Both the position numbers and the translations under genes were made by a program. Positions 46,471 to 58,140 of a DNA stretch of 64,000 bases are shown piece by piece. Each line of letters begins with the position of its first letter. Position 1 is the stretch's first letter. This DNA comes from Stachybotrys elegans (taxonomy: Eukaryota; Ascomycota; Sordariomycetes; Hypocreales; Stachybotryaceae): the NCBI GenBank assembly GCA_020746835.1, contig JAGPNK010000002.1, forward strand, positions 682,001-746,000, written 5' to 3'. The notes beneath the pieces were generated by a model that was not told the DNA's origin, made no database searches, and saw nothing but the letters and a program-made list of their open reading frames with translations.

Positions 46471-47383
46471 ACAAGGAAGGAGAGGGAAAGGTTGCTAGAT
46501 AGATGGCGGGGATACGTCGACAAGATCAACATCAAACGGCGCATGGCGATGAAATATAAATCTGAACCGAGGAGAGAGCCGCACGACATCGGTCCAACCT
46601 AAGGCGACTTACGGAGGGAGGAAGGGGCGATCGGCGGCGAGGCAGTTGCATGGTGGCATCCTTCCGCAGTTGATTGTCTGGCCCTTTTGCACCCTTCCGC
46701 GGTGATAAGGTACCTGAATGCTGGGGCCAAGACTGGTGCTAAGGTGGTTTTAGAACAATCTGGACCAGACTCGACCAAGCCTCAGATAGGCCCAGATTCT
46801 TCCGCGTGTTTGAGCCTAGCAATATATACATACCACCGTGATGCTTGACGCCCCGGATTAGCCCCATCACTGCTCGAGGGCCCAGCAGCTTTTCGGGATC
46901 CCCAGCTCCAGCACATGAAGGAAACGGAGCCGGACAGGCAAGCGGTTGAATTAGGCAATTAATTTAAGGAGTGGTGATCCGTATCCCACAAGGAGCGGAG
47001 GTTGGTTATGGCCAAGATAACAACATGACCGTGTCGCCAAGAGCCACAGGCATCATCTATTAAGCGAGCCGGGTGCATCATAGAATAAATGACATGGCAT
47101 GATGGAGAGATGCTCGCCATCAGGTACCAGCTGCATGTTCCTGAATCTGCTGAAAAGGTCGAAGTGGCTTTCCGAGGGCGTGGCTGAAACCAGCTCTACA
47201 CACTGCACAGTGTGGGTGCTTATCGATTAGGCTCCACACTGTGTCCGTCACAGGCCAGCTAAGCTCTTGGCTTCCAACACCACTTGCTGTTACTGTGTTT
47301 CAACATCAATGTGTTACAACTCGATCCTCATTGACAATTGATTCCCAGAAAAAGCCGACAGAGTCCTACGAGATTGCATCAAT
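46471..47383. other. Divergent promoter region
   Basis: 0.9 kb between the MNWTEG-motif gene and the coiled-coil gene. No supported ORF or repeat. Confidence 0.5.
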
Positions 47384-49123
47384 ATGGCTGACGCAGACGA
47401 GAAGGCGAAGCAGGAGAAGGTCGCCGCGGCCAGGAAGCGGGTGCGCATCTCAACTCAACGCATGGCTCGAGTCTGCCAGCTAACCAGCACAGGTCGAAGC
47501 GATGAAGAAGAAGAACAACAAGAAGTCAGCCTCGAGCAAGAAGCCCAAGGAAGAGAGCTCCGAAGCCCCTGCCGCCGAGGCCGAAGAAGCCGTTACAGAG
47601 CAGGCCGAGCCCGAAGCCGCCCCCGCCTCTGACAAGCCCGATGATGAGACTCCCGGTGAGGCGTCGCCGTCATCACCACCCGCGACTCCTTCGCTCGCCG
47701 CGCAGTCAAAGATGAGGTCGACTTCTTTCCGCGCCGGTATCGCGTCAGGATCAGCCATCGTGCCCCCAGGACCTTTCAGCCCTGAGGGCGATACAGCTCC
47801 CGACATCTACAGAAAACATGTCGCTAAGATCGAGGAACTCGAGAAGGAGAATAAGCGCCTGGCCAAGGAGTCTGCCGACGCTGAAAAGAGGTGGAAGAAG
47901 GCCGAGGAAGAGCTGGCCGACCTGCGCGAGGCTGATGGCGATGCATCCGCCAAGACTGGCGTGGATGGAGATGCTGAGAAGCTGGTATGTGCCAGTCACA
48001 GTTTGGATGCTGAGTGCCAATACTGACTTTATAGAAATCCGAGATCGCTTCACTCCAGCGACAAAATGCGCAGCTTCAGCAGCAGGTTTCTCGCGGCTCT
48101 GGCCATGGGCATCGCCAGTCTATCTCTGTCGCATCCCCACCGCCGCATATCAAGGAGCAGCTGGACTCCAAGTCTGCGACCATTGAACAGATGGAGATTG
48201 AGCTTTCCAAGCTTAGGGCGCAGATTGAACGTCAAGAGAGCGGCGCATCTTCCGATAAGGACCAGGTAACCGCTCTGGAGGAAAAGGTTGCACGTGCCGA
48301 GGCCGCAGCAGGCAAGGCTCAGCGAGAGCTGCAGGATCTCAAGAAGAACCTCGAGCGCACTACCGAAAAGGCCGTACGAGAGGGTAGCGAACGCTCTAGC
48401 GCAGAAACTCGGGTCAAGACTCTGGAGCGCGAACTGCAGGAGGCCACATCGACCAAGGACGAGCTGGCTAAGAAGGTGGATGGCCTTGAGAAGAAGGTGG
48501 CCACACTCACTACCCTGCACAAGGAGCAAGATACGCGCTCCCAGGCTCTGAGGAAGGAGAAGGAGAAGTTTGAGAAGGACGTCAAGGAGTTGCAATCCAA
48601 GGTGGAGAAATTGGAGAGTGAGAATGTCAAGCTCCGTAGCCGCAAGTCTGGTGAAGGAGGCGGCGGTCTGGACGACGAAGGCGTCGATGAGCTTGAGGAC
48701 GAGGAGAGGGAGAAGCTGCAAAAGAAGATTCGCAGCCTGGAGAGCGAGCTTCACGAGATTCGCAGTGGAGCCTGGATCCAGCGACGTCGCGAGATGGAGG
48801 TGACCAGCCCAGGGTTCCAGGACGTGGACCTGTCCAGCGCAACACCAACACACCGAAAGCCCCAGGCGGGCGGCATCAGCGACTTCTTCACCAGCGGCCT
48901 CAACGCCCTGGCTGGAAATTCCAACGATGAGTTCCTCGACGACGATGACATGGACTTTGACGAGGATGCGTTCCGCAAAGCCCACGAGGAGGAGTCCAAG
49001 AACCGGCTGGAGAGGATCAAGGAGATTAAGCGGTCACTGAAGCACTGGGAGGGCTGGAGGCTGGACATTGTGGATATCCGAAGAGGTGGGGGAGAAGGCA
49101 TTGGTGACATCTTTGACGTCTAG
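47384..49123 (+). CDS. Long coiled-coil protein, conserved in filamentous fungi
   Basis: Exons are 47384..47440, 47493..47984 and 48035..49123 (introns 52 and 50 bp), giving 545 residues. Splicing gives ARKR|VEAMKKKNNKK and AEKL|KSEIASLQRQ. The protein has a basic N-terminus, a Pro/Ser/Glu linker with RSTSFRAGIASGSAIVPPG (about 90-108), then heptad-rich helices from about 125 to 420 with a break at the RGSGHGHRQS stretch. The C-terminal globular or helical tail includes GGISDFFTSGLNALAG, an acidic LDDDDMDFDEDAF motif and RSLKHWEGWRLDIVDIR. Similar proteins are often labelled 'M protein repeat' in fungal genomes. A golgin or tether role is possible from its shape, but I see no GRIP or GRAB domain I can be sure of. 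Confidence 0.85.
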
Positions 49124-49357
49124 ATGGCAGAGTTGTATGATAATAATAGGATGGAAAGGGATTGGGTAACAAGTAGGAACTGATGAATGATTCCAGTTAT
49201 TTCACGTCTCTCATGGAGTGCAGTCGTTTTGTGGATGCCACTGGAGATGGACTGAGATTACCTCATAGCTGGGCCCACCCTGCACTACTGCCGCCAGTAT
49301 CATTGCTTGTCACCTCTAAGCTTACAACTGCCAGCACTGTGGTAAAATTTTTGAGCA

Positions 49358-50152
49358 ATGGCAACCGGATCAAAGAGCTTCTTCATTACCGGCGCGGGCC
49401 GGGGCATCGGGCGTGGGCTCTCGCGACTTCTTCTACAGCGCGGACATCGAGTCTTTCTCGTGGATATCAATGAAGCAGAGCTCAACCACACAGCATCGGT
49501 TCTGAGCAAGTCGCACACGCGGGGACAGGACTTTGAAGCTACGATATGTGACGTTGGACAGCCCAGTCAGATACAATCTGCCGTGGCACAGGCCGACAAG
49601 CTGTTTGGCAGGCGGCTCGACTGTCTGGTGAACAACGCAGCATACACAGGCGGCGTCGGGGGCACACGGCTGGCCGACATGACGCTGGACGAGTGGAACC
49701 GCAGCATCCAGACGAACCTGACGGGACCGATGCTCGTGACCCAAGCATGCCTGCCGATGCTGGCGGCGGCGCGCGGGTGCGTGATCCACATGTCGTCGAC
49801 GCGGGCGGGCATGAGCGAGCCCAACAACGAGGCGTACTCGGCGACGAAAGCCGGGCTGCTGGGCCTGGCGCAGAGCATGGCGGTGTCGCTGGCGGGGGAG
49901 GGCGTGCGGGTGAGCGCGGTGGTGCCGGGCTGGATCCACGTGGGCGATGAGTGCCGGGAGGCGGACGAGAAGGGGACGCGGTGGGAGGATGGGCTGAGCG
50001 AGGAGGACATGCGGTGGCAGCTCACGGGGAGGGTTGGGCGGGTGGAGGACGTGGTGAGGGCGGTTGAGTATCTGGCGGAGAGCGACGGGGTGACGGGCGT
50101 GGAGATGGTGGTGGATGGGGGAGTGACGAGGAAGATGGTGTATCCTGAGTAG
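49358..50152 (+). CDS. Short-chain dehydrogenase/reductase (classical SDR)
   Basis: A single exon of 264 residues. It has the cofactor motif TGAGRGIG (11-18), an acidic Asp36 after strand 2 favouring NAD(H), NNAA (92-95), an active-site Asn120, Ser146/147 and the catalytic YSATK (Tyr160, Lys164). PGW follows at the expected place, and the C-terminal GVTGVEMVVDGG closes the Rossmann fold. Length is normal. The substrate is unknown; SDRs of this kind reduce or oxidise sugars, alcohols or polyketide-type carbonyls. From about 49690 the codons are strongly G-ending (GCG, GTG, GGG), unlike the C-ending neighbours. It starts 234 bp after the coiled-coil gene on the same strand. Confidence 0.94.
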   Translation: MATGSKSFFITGAGRGIGRGLSRLLLQRGHRVFLVDINEAELNHTASVLSKSHTRGQDFEATICDVGQPSQIQSAVAQADKLFGRRLDCLVNNAAYTGGVGGTRLADMTLDEWNRSIQTNLTGPMLVTQACLPMLAAARGCVIHMSSTRAGMSEPNNEAYSATKAGLLGLAQSMAVSLAGEGVRVSAVVPGWIHVGDECREADEKGTRWEDGLSEEDMRWQLTGRVGRVEDVVRAVEYLAESDGVTGVEMVVDGGVTRKMVYPE

Positions 50153-51680
50153 GCGGGTTACCATGCTTGGCTGCGGGAGGACGGCGTTGATTCAAGCATG
50201 TCGGCGATGATGCATCACGAGTCTGGCTGTTAAATAAGGTGCCTAGCTATTTATGAAGCCAAGGTCCCAATGACTTTAAATACAGGTTAGTTGGAGTATC
50301 AATGTCCCTACCATAGTATTGCACAATGGTGCACACGGTACCAGAATGAGGCTGCTTGGAGTAAGTATTTGGAAAGGGTACCGGGGATCCTCACACCGAT
50401 AGACCGAGACAAGGCGTGGGGAAGATCCCTGCCGCTGCAGACAGACGAACCGGGAATCGAAATGCCGCGCTTTGCCGAGACACACACACACACACACATC
50501 ACACACACACAAGAGCACGACACATGACGAGGTGACGAGTGGCATGCATGCAGGATTGAGAATTGCCGTCCTTTTATCCTGAGTGTTTGCCGTGGTTGAT
50601 TGGAGGAAGGTTAAGTAGAGGCAGGGATTATTTGGGGTACATACATGCGAGGAAGAGGAAGAAAAAGGGTGTGACAGGTGATGCCACATAAAACCAACGC
50701 CATTGCAGTCATTCATTGTATTTTCCCAGCCAGCCATGGGTGCACACGACGATTCATTTCTCGCAGCCCAACCATACCGCCACGCTCCCTTGGTAATGGA
50801 ATGAGCTAAAAGAAAATGCAACGCAACAGCTGGTGCGAAGTCGCAGGGCGCTTGGGTCTAATGGGCGGACAATGTGGGGGGGTTATTGGCGGCGATTCCC
50901 CGCTCTGGGACCTCTTTGGAGGTGGTGCCGGCCAACGGGCTGGCCGGTGGGACGGACGGGGGATGTTTTTTTTCTCTTCAGGCCGCCGTGGTAGGCATCG
51001 CAGGGGCAGCTCAGACTCAAGTGTGACGTGCCGTCTTCGGACTTCGGAGGGCCACTCTCCCAGCGTCAAAAGCACACCAAGCGTCGTTTTCCCTTCTTCT
51101 TTTCACCTTTTCTTCTCCTCCTCCCCCTTCTCGGCTCCGAAGCGGTCTTCCGACGATTGTTCAGTCAAATATCTACCCTTTCTTTCTTTCTTTCTCCCCT
51201 CTCTCTCCCCTTCCCTCCCTCTCCAATTCCAATTCCCACAGTTGCTGTTGTGGTTGTTGTTACGTGCGGGTAAGTTTTGCATCAATACTCCCCATACAAA
51301 TCAATCTTTCCCCCATTGCATTGCCTGGGATTCCCGCCCCTCTATCTTCCAAGTCCATTGTCCGTGGCCCGCCACGTGCTGGGACAAAAAAAAAAGTAGA
51401 GTCTAAGTCCAAGTCCGCGTCGAGCTCCTTTGCTCCTCGGCTTAGACCCCTCTCCCCTCGGTTATCCCCCGCCGATCCCCAATCTACCTTGCCTACCCTC
51501 CTACCAGAGACATTGGTTCCCTTGGTTCCCCGCAGCCGCCTCCCGAGATATCTTAGATCTAAACGCCTGAGCCGAGCTGACATACTCCCGATCCGAAGAG
51601 CCTCCCTACATCTCCCGAGCCAAGCCGTCCTCCTCTGTATTGAATAAACTAAAAGGGTCCCTCCCGCCCGCCCGCCCATC
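50153..51680. other. Intergenic and idp1 leader
   Basis: Contains the SDR 3' flank, an interrupted (CA)n array at 50480-50511 and, from about 51060, a CT-rich idp1 leader. A GGGTAAGTTTT donor-like site near 51269 suggests a 5'-UTR intron. No separate gene is supported. Confidence 0.5.
50480..50511 (+). repeat. (AC)n microsatellite with one T interruption
   Basis: About 15 AC units, broken once by T at 50499. Confidence 0.9.
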
Positions 51681-53181
51681 ATGAACGCCACGAGACTCCT
51701 CAGCTCCTCCGCCTCGCGTCTCCCTCGCTCCCTCCCCGTCTCCGTCTCCCGTCCGGCTCTCTGCTTCGGCGCCGTCCAGACCAAGTCGTCGCTCTACTAC
51801 GCCAACATCCGCACCATGGCTTCCCTCCCCAAGATCAAGGTCAAGAACCCCGTCGTCGAGCTCGACGGCGACGAGATGACCCGCATCATCTGGCAGACCA
51901 TCAAGGACAAGTTCATCTTCCCCTATCTCGACATCGACCTCAAGTACTACGACCTCGGCCTCGAGTACCGTGACAAGACCGACGACAAGGTCACCCTCGA
52001 GGCTGCCGAGGCTATCAAGAAGTACTCTGTCGGCGTCAAGTGCGCCACCATCACCCCCGACGAGGCCCGTGTCAAGGAGTTCAACCTGAAGCAGAGTACG
52101 TCATATCCATTCCCACTTACACCCCTCTACCTCACTCGGCTGACCAATTGCTTCTTCCAGTGTGGCTCTCTCCCAACGGCACCATCCGCAACGTCCTCGG
52201 CGGCACCGTCTTCCGTGAGCCCATCGTCATCCCCCGCATCCCCCGCCTCGTCCCCGGCTGGAAGAAGCCCATCATCATCGGCCGCCACGCCTTTGGCGAC
52301 CAGTACCGCGCCAAGGACAAGGTCATCGAGGGCCCCGGCAAGCTGTCCATGGTCTTCACCCCCGAGGGCGGCGAGCCCCAGGAGATTGAGGTCTTCCAGT
52401 TCAAGAACTCGGGCGGCGTCGCCCAGACCCAGTACAACACCGACGAGTCCATCCGCGGCTTCGCCCACGCCTCCTTCAAGCTCGCCCTCACCAAGGAGCT
52501 GCCCCTCTACATGAGCACCAAGAACACCATCCTCAAGAAGTACGACGGCCGCTTCAAGGACATCTTCCAGGAGCTCTACGACACCACCTACAAGTCCGAG
52601 TTCGAGGCCAAGAACATCTGGTACGAGCACCGCCTCATCGACGACATGGTCGCCCAGATGATCAAGAGCTCCGGCGGCTACATCATGGCCCTCAAGAGTA
52701 AGTCCAACCCCTCCCCCCAGAGTCTCACTGAATATCATGTACTTACAACCCCCCAGACTACGACGGTGATGTCCAGTCCGACATCGTCGCCCAGGGCTTT
52801 GGCTCCCTGGGTCTCATGACCTCGGTCCTCATCACCCCCGACGGCAAGACCTTCGAGTCCGAGGCCGCCCACGGCACCGTCACCCGCCACTACCGCGAGC
52901 ACCAGAAGGGCCGCGAGACCTCGACCAACCCCATCGCCTCCATCTTCGCCTGGACCCGCGGTCTCATTCAGCGCGGCCGCCTCGACGACACCCCCGAGCT
53001 CGTCGCCTTTGCCGAGAGCCTCGAGAAGGCTTGTATCGACACCGTCGACATTGACGGCATCATGACCAAGGACCTCGCCCTCGCCTGCGGCAAGACTGCC
53101 CGCGAGGACTACGTCACCACCAACGAGTACCTCGACGCTGTTGAGCGCCGCATGAAGGCCACTCTCAAGGAGAAGCTGTAA
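51681..53181 (+). CDS. idp1: NADP-dependent isocitrate dehydrogenase
   Basis: Exons are 51681..52095, 52161..52697 and 52757..53181 (introns 65 and 59 bp), giving 458 residues. Residues 1-45 form a Ser/Arg-rich mitochondrial presequence. A second in-frame ATG at residue 46 (51816, [20 protein letters not shown]) would give a protein without it. Family motifs are [11 protein letters not shown], the substrate loop with [43 protein letters not shown] (metal-binding aspartates) and [17 protein letters not shown] (NADP site). It oxidises isocitrate to 2-oxoglutarate and makes NADPH. In Aspergillus nidulans a single gene (idpA) supplies organellar and extra-mitochondrial forms through alternative starts, and this gene has the layout for that. 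The C-terminus EKL is not a canonical PTS1. Codon use is highly C-biased, as in strongly expressed fungal genes. Confidence 0.97.
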
Positions 53182-54076
53182 ATCTGCTCCCCCTCTCTCT
53201 CCCTCTCTTGTTTATCATCCCCTCCCCCAACGATACCCCCACCACTTTCGCCGCCCCCCTTTTTCCCACGAGGAGGAAGGGGACGGCCACACGCGTGCCG
53301 TCTCGGCCGCAGCAACGTCGGGAAGGCAATTTGTGATCAGAGGAGTTGGCCGGTTTTTTTCTCTCTCGCATGGAAAGTCATTCGCACGCGCACCTGTTTA
53401 GATCATGGTCCCCATCATCATCAGCGACACGTAGCTTTGAGAAAGATGGGTCTTGTTAGAGGGCTTTGTTTCTCCCATGCATGGACATATAGTGCTGGAA
53501 CGCCAGATATTTAGATGTCGGGTAGACGAGACTGCGCTCTGCTTTCCACCCTCGACTGTATATTTCTCTAGATGTATATGCACGCATATTCCGGGACTGC
53601 CGGGCTTGTCTCCTCGAAAAACAGACACGTTGGGAAGAAAGAGCATTTAGATGATTTCAATCGCATGTATAAGGGTTATTGCGCGCATGTCCGTAAATTC
53701 CGTGATGCTGTATTGAAGTCTACATCTGCTTTCGGTCCAAAGAAAGAATAACAGAAAGGCAAGCCGAAACGCCCCGTGTCGATAAGGAAAAGCGCATCAT
53801 ATTATAAACGCCATCAGAACAGAAGAAAAGTAGATGAAAGAGCTTCGCGTTGTCCCCGTACCAGCATTTGCCCATTTGTATTCCTACCCTTCCTCCCTTC
53901 CAGTTTTCAGCTTTGTGAATGACTTGCAGCGATATGAAAAACAGGCCCGGCTTCCCGAGGAATAAGAGAGTGTGTTCAACGCCCTCGGACCCGGAGACGG
54001 ATTGGTATAGCCCCCCTTTAGCGTACAGTCAATGACGTGGTCGTCATCCTCGCCCTCGCACGAGTGTTTGTTGTGT
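53182..54076. other. Convergent intergenic region
   Basis: Holds the idp1 and iec3 3' flanks, moderately AT-rich from 53640 to 53880. Nothing else is supported. Confidence 0.5.
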
Positions 54077-55158
54077 CTACTCCTCCTTGCTCGTGGCAGA
54101 GACAAGCTCCTTCTTGGACTTGCGCGCCGTGGGCGTGCTGTCGCCCTCGCTCTTTCGCTTCTTCTTGGATGGGCGTGAGCTGGAGCCCCGGGGCTTGTAC
54201 CCGGAGTCGTCGTCGCGCTTCCGCTTGCCCTTGACCACGGGCGTCGCGCCAAAGTCTGGATCGTCGTCCATGCTCGCGTCCCAGTCGCCACGATCACCGG
54301 CGGCCAGACGTGCGCTGGTGCTGGCGCGCTTGCCGCGTGCGCTAGCTTTGCCGCCACGCTCGGCGCGTCCGCCACGAGGCTTGCGCGAGCTGGCAGCGCC
54401 GCTGCCCTGGTTGTTGTGCGTGCCGTCGGCGTCGTCGTCGGCGTGGACTTCGCCGTCCTGGAGGAAGATGTTGGGCTTGTACTTGCGCAGCCAGTTGGTG
54501 ACGCTCGTGGGGTTCTTGAGGTGCGGGTTGGGCGGGGGGTGTGCCTCCGGATGGGCGCTGGGTGCGAGCGTGGGGATGTGCTTGTCTGGGTCGATGGCAG
54601 TGTCGACGGTGTGGATGTAGTTGTCGATGTCGTCGGCCGAGAGGAAGCTGACGGGGTGGGCGTCGCCGTCAGCGGCTGCGAGGTCCGTCACAATGGACGG
54701 CTGCGACTCCCGGGCCGCTGTGTACGACGAGTGCGGCACGTCGCTCAGCAGCTGCTCCAACTTCCTCATCGCGAGCTCCTTCCGGCGGGCGAGATGCTCG
54801 TCGGGCCCGCCTAGCCTGCCGACATCGGATGATGGTAGCGATAGGTCAATCTGCTTCTCGGGGGGATCTGGGGAGAATTGTTGATCTCGAGGAGAAGATC
54901 CAATAGCCGGCTACATCGAAATCAGTCAGTTGGGAATTGCTCGCGTCGGAAGCAAGGGCAGCTAGGCACGTACTCATTCTCCACGGCGAGCCGCTTCACC
55001 GTGGCCATGGCCTTGGCCTCCTGCTTGTGCAAGTCCTCGCCGTCGTGCATCTTCTGCTCAAACACGATGCGCATCTTGCGGTACTTCTTCTTCCACGACT
55101 TGTACCCGGCCTTGCGCTCCGCGCCGCCGTCCTCCACCTTGACGGGCGAGTCTGCCAT
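54077..55158 (-). CDS. iec3: Ino80 complex subunit Iec3 homologue, with apparent frameshift
   Basis: Exon 1 is 55158..54974, and exon 2 runs from 54910 to 54077 over a 63-bp intron. Exon 1 has the Iec3 core YKSWKKKYRKMRIVFEQKM. With the good GTACGT donor the splice gives the expected AVENDRLLDLLLEINNSPQI, but the frame then breaks at a run of six C (plus-strand G run 54860-54865). One more C would continue IPPEKQIDLSLPSS without interruption. A second donor, GTGCCT (4 nt further), keeps one open frame but replaces the ENDRLLDLLLEI motif with unrelated residues. The rest is an internal helix (RRKELAMRKLEQLLSDVP), a TSVTNWLRKYKPN motif and a basic tail with KKKRK-type signals. In fission yeast Iec3 is part of the Ino80 nucleosome remodeller. 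Confidence 0.8.
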
Positions 55159-55828
55159 TGTCACACCCGCCAAAAAGGGCTGTCCGTATTTTTTTCCTCT
55201 TCTCCCTTGTCCAGGATGCTTGGAGACGTTCGTGTTTTTTCTTGCCTTCTTTTCTTTTCTGCGTAGGTGATGATTCCTCGTAGGCAATTGCGGAGATGCA
55301 GATGAGGCGGATGGGGATGCGAGATGGAGGTGTTGGGGAGGTTGACGTTGGCGACGGGCAAAGAAAGATTAGTGGTGTTGAGGATGCTGGAACTGTTTTC
55401 GTTTTGGGGGGTGTTATCGCGCCTGAGGCGGCCGCGGGCTGAGATGATGCCACCCGCCCAGTTAGCCGGAATTCAATGAGGGTGCTGGTCTAGGCGCAGG
55501 GGGTCCAAGGGAACCAACCAACTTAGTACCTTATGTAAGGCGCCATCAAGCCCAACAATCGCTCTGAATAGCATCATATGGATCGACGGGTTTCTTGAAA
55601 TTAGCAAAAATATTTTTACCAATGGAATCAGTTCTGGTTCTGCTGCATAGTACGCGAATATCCCATTTGGTGAAATATGCGTGAAGCTTGCAAGTATAGG
55701 ACGGCACTGCGTTCTCATTTGGCTGCCAATTCAGGACACGATTATCTGTATTAAATGTCCGTTGCGCCGTTTCAACGCTTCATTCTGTAATACTCTGCAA
55801 CACTACATCTCTAGACCATGCCCTCCGT
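55159..55828. other. Intergenic, iec3 promoter and sly1 3' flank
   Basis: 0.7 kb. The part nearest iec3 is T-rich on the plus strand. Nothing else is seen. Confidence 0.5.
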
Positions 55829-58140
55829 TTACTGGGGCGCCAGCTCCTTGCCCAGGCGCTCAAGCTCCTCCCTGATGAACTGAGCGGCATTGACCATTTC
55901 CGTGCTTCCATACACGACTCGTTTCCTGGCACGGTCGCCGCCCGTCCGGCTCACCCAGTCCTGCAGGTTGCCATACTCCTCCATGCTCCCTCCACCCACT
56001 GTGAAGATGACGGCCTCGCTGTAGCCCTGTCTTCTCTGTCCAAAGCTGGCTGCCTGGCCTGGCTGCGCGCCGGGCATGCCTCCCGGTGTGCTGGTGCCTG
56101 CTCCGGACCGGATCGCGCTTGGCGGAGGCATTGTGCCGCGGGCGTTTGCGGAACGAGGATCAAAGTAGAGATAGTTCTCCGTCTTGGCAATGGCCGAAGA
56201 CGACGCAGTAGAGGGGTCCATGATGGACTCGACAATCTTGGTAATCGTCAGGTCCCTGTCGGCAGGGAGGAAATTCTTGACGCCACTGATGAGAGACTCA
56301 AAGTTCGATGAGAGTCCAGTGGGGACTCCTGTTTCCTTCAGCCTGTCCGTCAGGCGCGATGATATGGACGAGAAGCGCCCAAAGAGATCCGATGAACCCG
56401 CGGGCGGCTGGCTGTCGCTGTTGATGGTAGTCAACTGAGTCATCTTGGTCGTTGCGCGGACCCTATTCATGTTAGCCCAACCTCAGCAACAGATAGTTGG
56501 ATCCTACTTACTGCTTGACGTAGCTCAGACAAGATACATCTGCGCCGGCAGCAGCCAGGGCCTTTTCAAACCCATCGAACTCGCCCCGGCTCAGGTCCTG
56601 CTCCGTGCTGAGGTACCAGATGATGAACAGCCGCAGCTTGTCCGTGGGGTTTGTTCCTTTATCGGCACCGGTGATGATCTCCATAATCTGAGCCTTCGTC
56701 TGCTTCGTCACGGCTTCCTCAAGCTGGAAGTAGTTGTCGAGCTGTCGGTCCTTGATCCCCGACAGCAAAGCCGCCAAGATGTTCATGTGCATATCCAGAA
56801 CTCCCTTGCGCTCTCTCATTTCAGGCAGCAGTGTTATGGCCGCCTTGAGATGCTGGGCGCCTGCGCTCGTGTCATCCTGCAGGTCTTCCAGGTCTGAGAT
56901 TCCCGTCTTCTTGGTGATGGCTGCTGTGTCTTCCTTGTACTTGGTCAACTCGGCATCGATGTCCTCGGCAACCTGGGGGAAGGGAACGCCGGCATTCTTC
57001 GACCAGAAGAAATCGCTGGCGGTGAGATCATATGACTTCTTGTTCTTGCCCCTATCAGGATTGTTTTCGTCAATGGGGCTTTCGATGGTGATGCGGTTCA
57101 AGTGCATGTCTAGGACGTCGTGGACGAGGGATTGGTACGTCCATGAGTGAGAGAGCATGGGTATAAGATCAACGTTTCGATCAAGAAGAATGAGCACAGG
57201 GCGCGAGCTTGGGGTAGCGGAAGTTGTCGGCCTCTGGCTGGAGAAGAGGTTCTCTTTCGAGTTGAGGATATGGTCGCGAAGCTTCCGGTCTAGTCGAGCC
57301 GCTACCATTTCGGCCGCTGCACCCTTGGGGCATCGGATAATGGGAATGACTCCTACGTTTCGTGTCAGCTTCGTAGCCTCGAGTCATAGGAGGACATACC
57401 CATTGTCGCTATGACACTGAAGAGACCCGTGACTATCCGATCCACAACGCTGTCCAGCTCGGCGTCGGTAGTCCTACCACTGTTGAGAGCCCAGTATGTG
57501 TGCTCCTTGTTCATGCCCAGACTGAACAGGTCTGGCTCGGCGACGACAAAGTTCAGGTACTGGTCGAACAATTGCGCAATCATGTCAGAAGTTCCGGCCG
57601 TCGCTATTTGTGTAGCAAAGTCCTCGAGAAGGACACGGGGGATCGACGACAGGAAGTTGATGTAGGCGGGCGAGTAGAGACCTTTCTGGAGGTCGCTGGT
57701 TATTCCCTCGAGGTTCTTCGCAGTCGGCTCCAAGAGGTAGATGACGGGTACGTCGGCGATAGGATGCCTGGCGGCGCCAATGTGCCTGTGCAAGCGGGTT
57801 AGATAGAAGCACCGGCAAGACTCGCGCAACTGACATGTGCATGGTCACTCCCATGGATCGCAGGTCGCTGACACGCATGACGCTGCTGATGACATCTCGA
57901 CCCAGATCGTCAAAGACCAGCACCTTCCATATGGGATTGCCGTCGGCGTCTAGGATCGGTGCGACAGGTGCGAGGAGCCCGTTGGCCTGGGCTTCCTCCG
58001 TCTCGTCCGTCTCGATGATTTCGTTGAGGTTGAGGATCTTCTTGAGAGACGCTATCGGTCACTTTAGCAATAGGTTCGGGTTGACAAGCAGCTAGCCTAC
58101 CAATCTGGCGGTCCCTCAGCGAGTTCCCCTTTGTCGCCAT
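55829..58140 (-). CDS. sly1: Sec1/Munc18-family vesicle fusion protein Sly1
   Basis: Five minus-strand exons: 58140..58101, 58051..57835, 57785..57400, 57352..56512 and 56462..55829, giving 705 residues. All four introns are 47-49 bp. The splices give RQI|ASLKKILNLNE, VTMHM|HIGAARHP, ATM|GVIPIIRCP and YVKQ|VRATTKM. SM-family features include WKVLVFDDLGRDVISSVMRV near the start, VPVIYLLEPTAKN, RPVLILLDRNVDLIPMLSHSWTYQ and the late GGGSMEEYGNLQDW with FIREELERLGKEL at the end. The domain order and an insertion of charged residues around ENNPDRGKNKKSYDL fit Sly1 rather than Sec1 or Vps45. Sly1 binds the syntaxin Sed5 and supports ER-Golgi SNARE assembly. Intron count and spacing are regular. Confidence 0.96.

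Noticed and set aside
49433..50164. 243-codon ORF antisense to the SDR gene
   Set aside because: A by-product of G-ending codons on the plus strand. Rich in His/Arg/Pro with no motifs.
52127..52738. 203-codon ORF antisense to idp1
   Set aside because: A shadow caused by strong C-ending codon bias in idp1.
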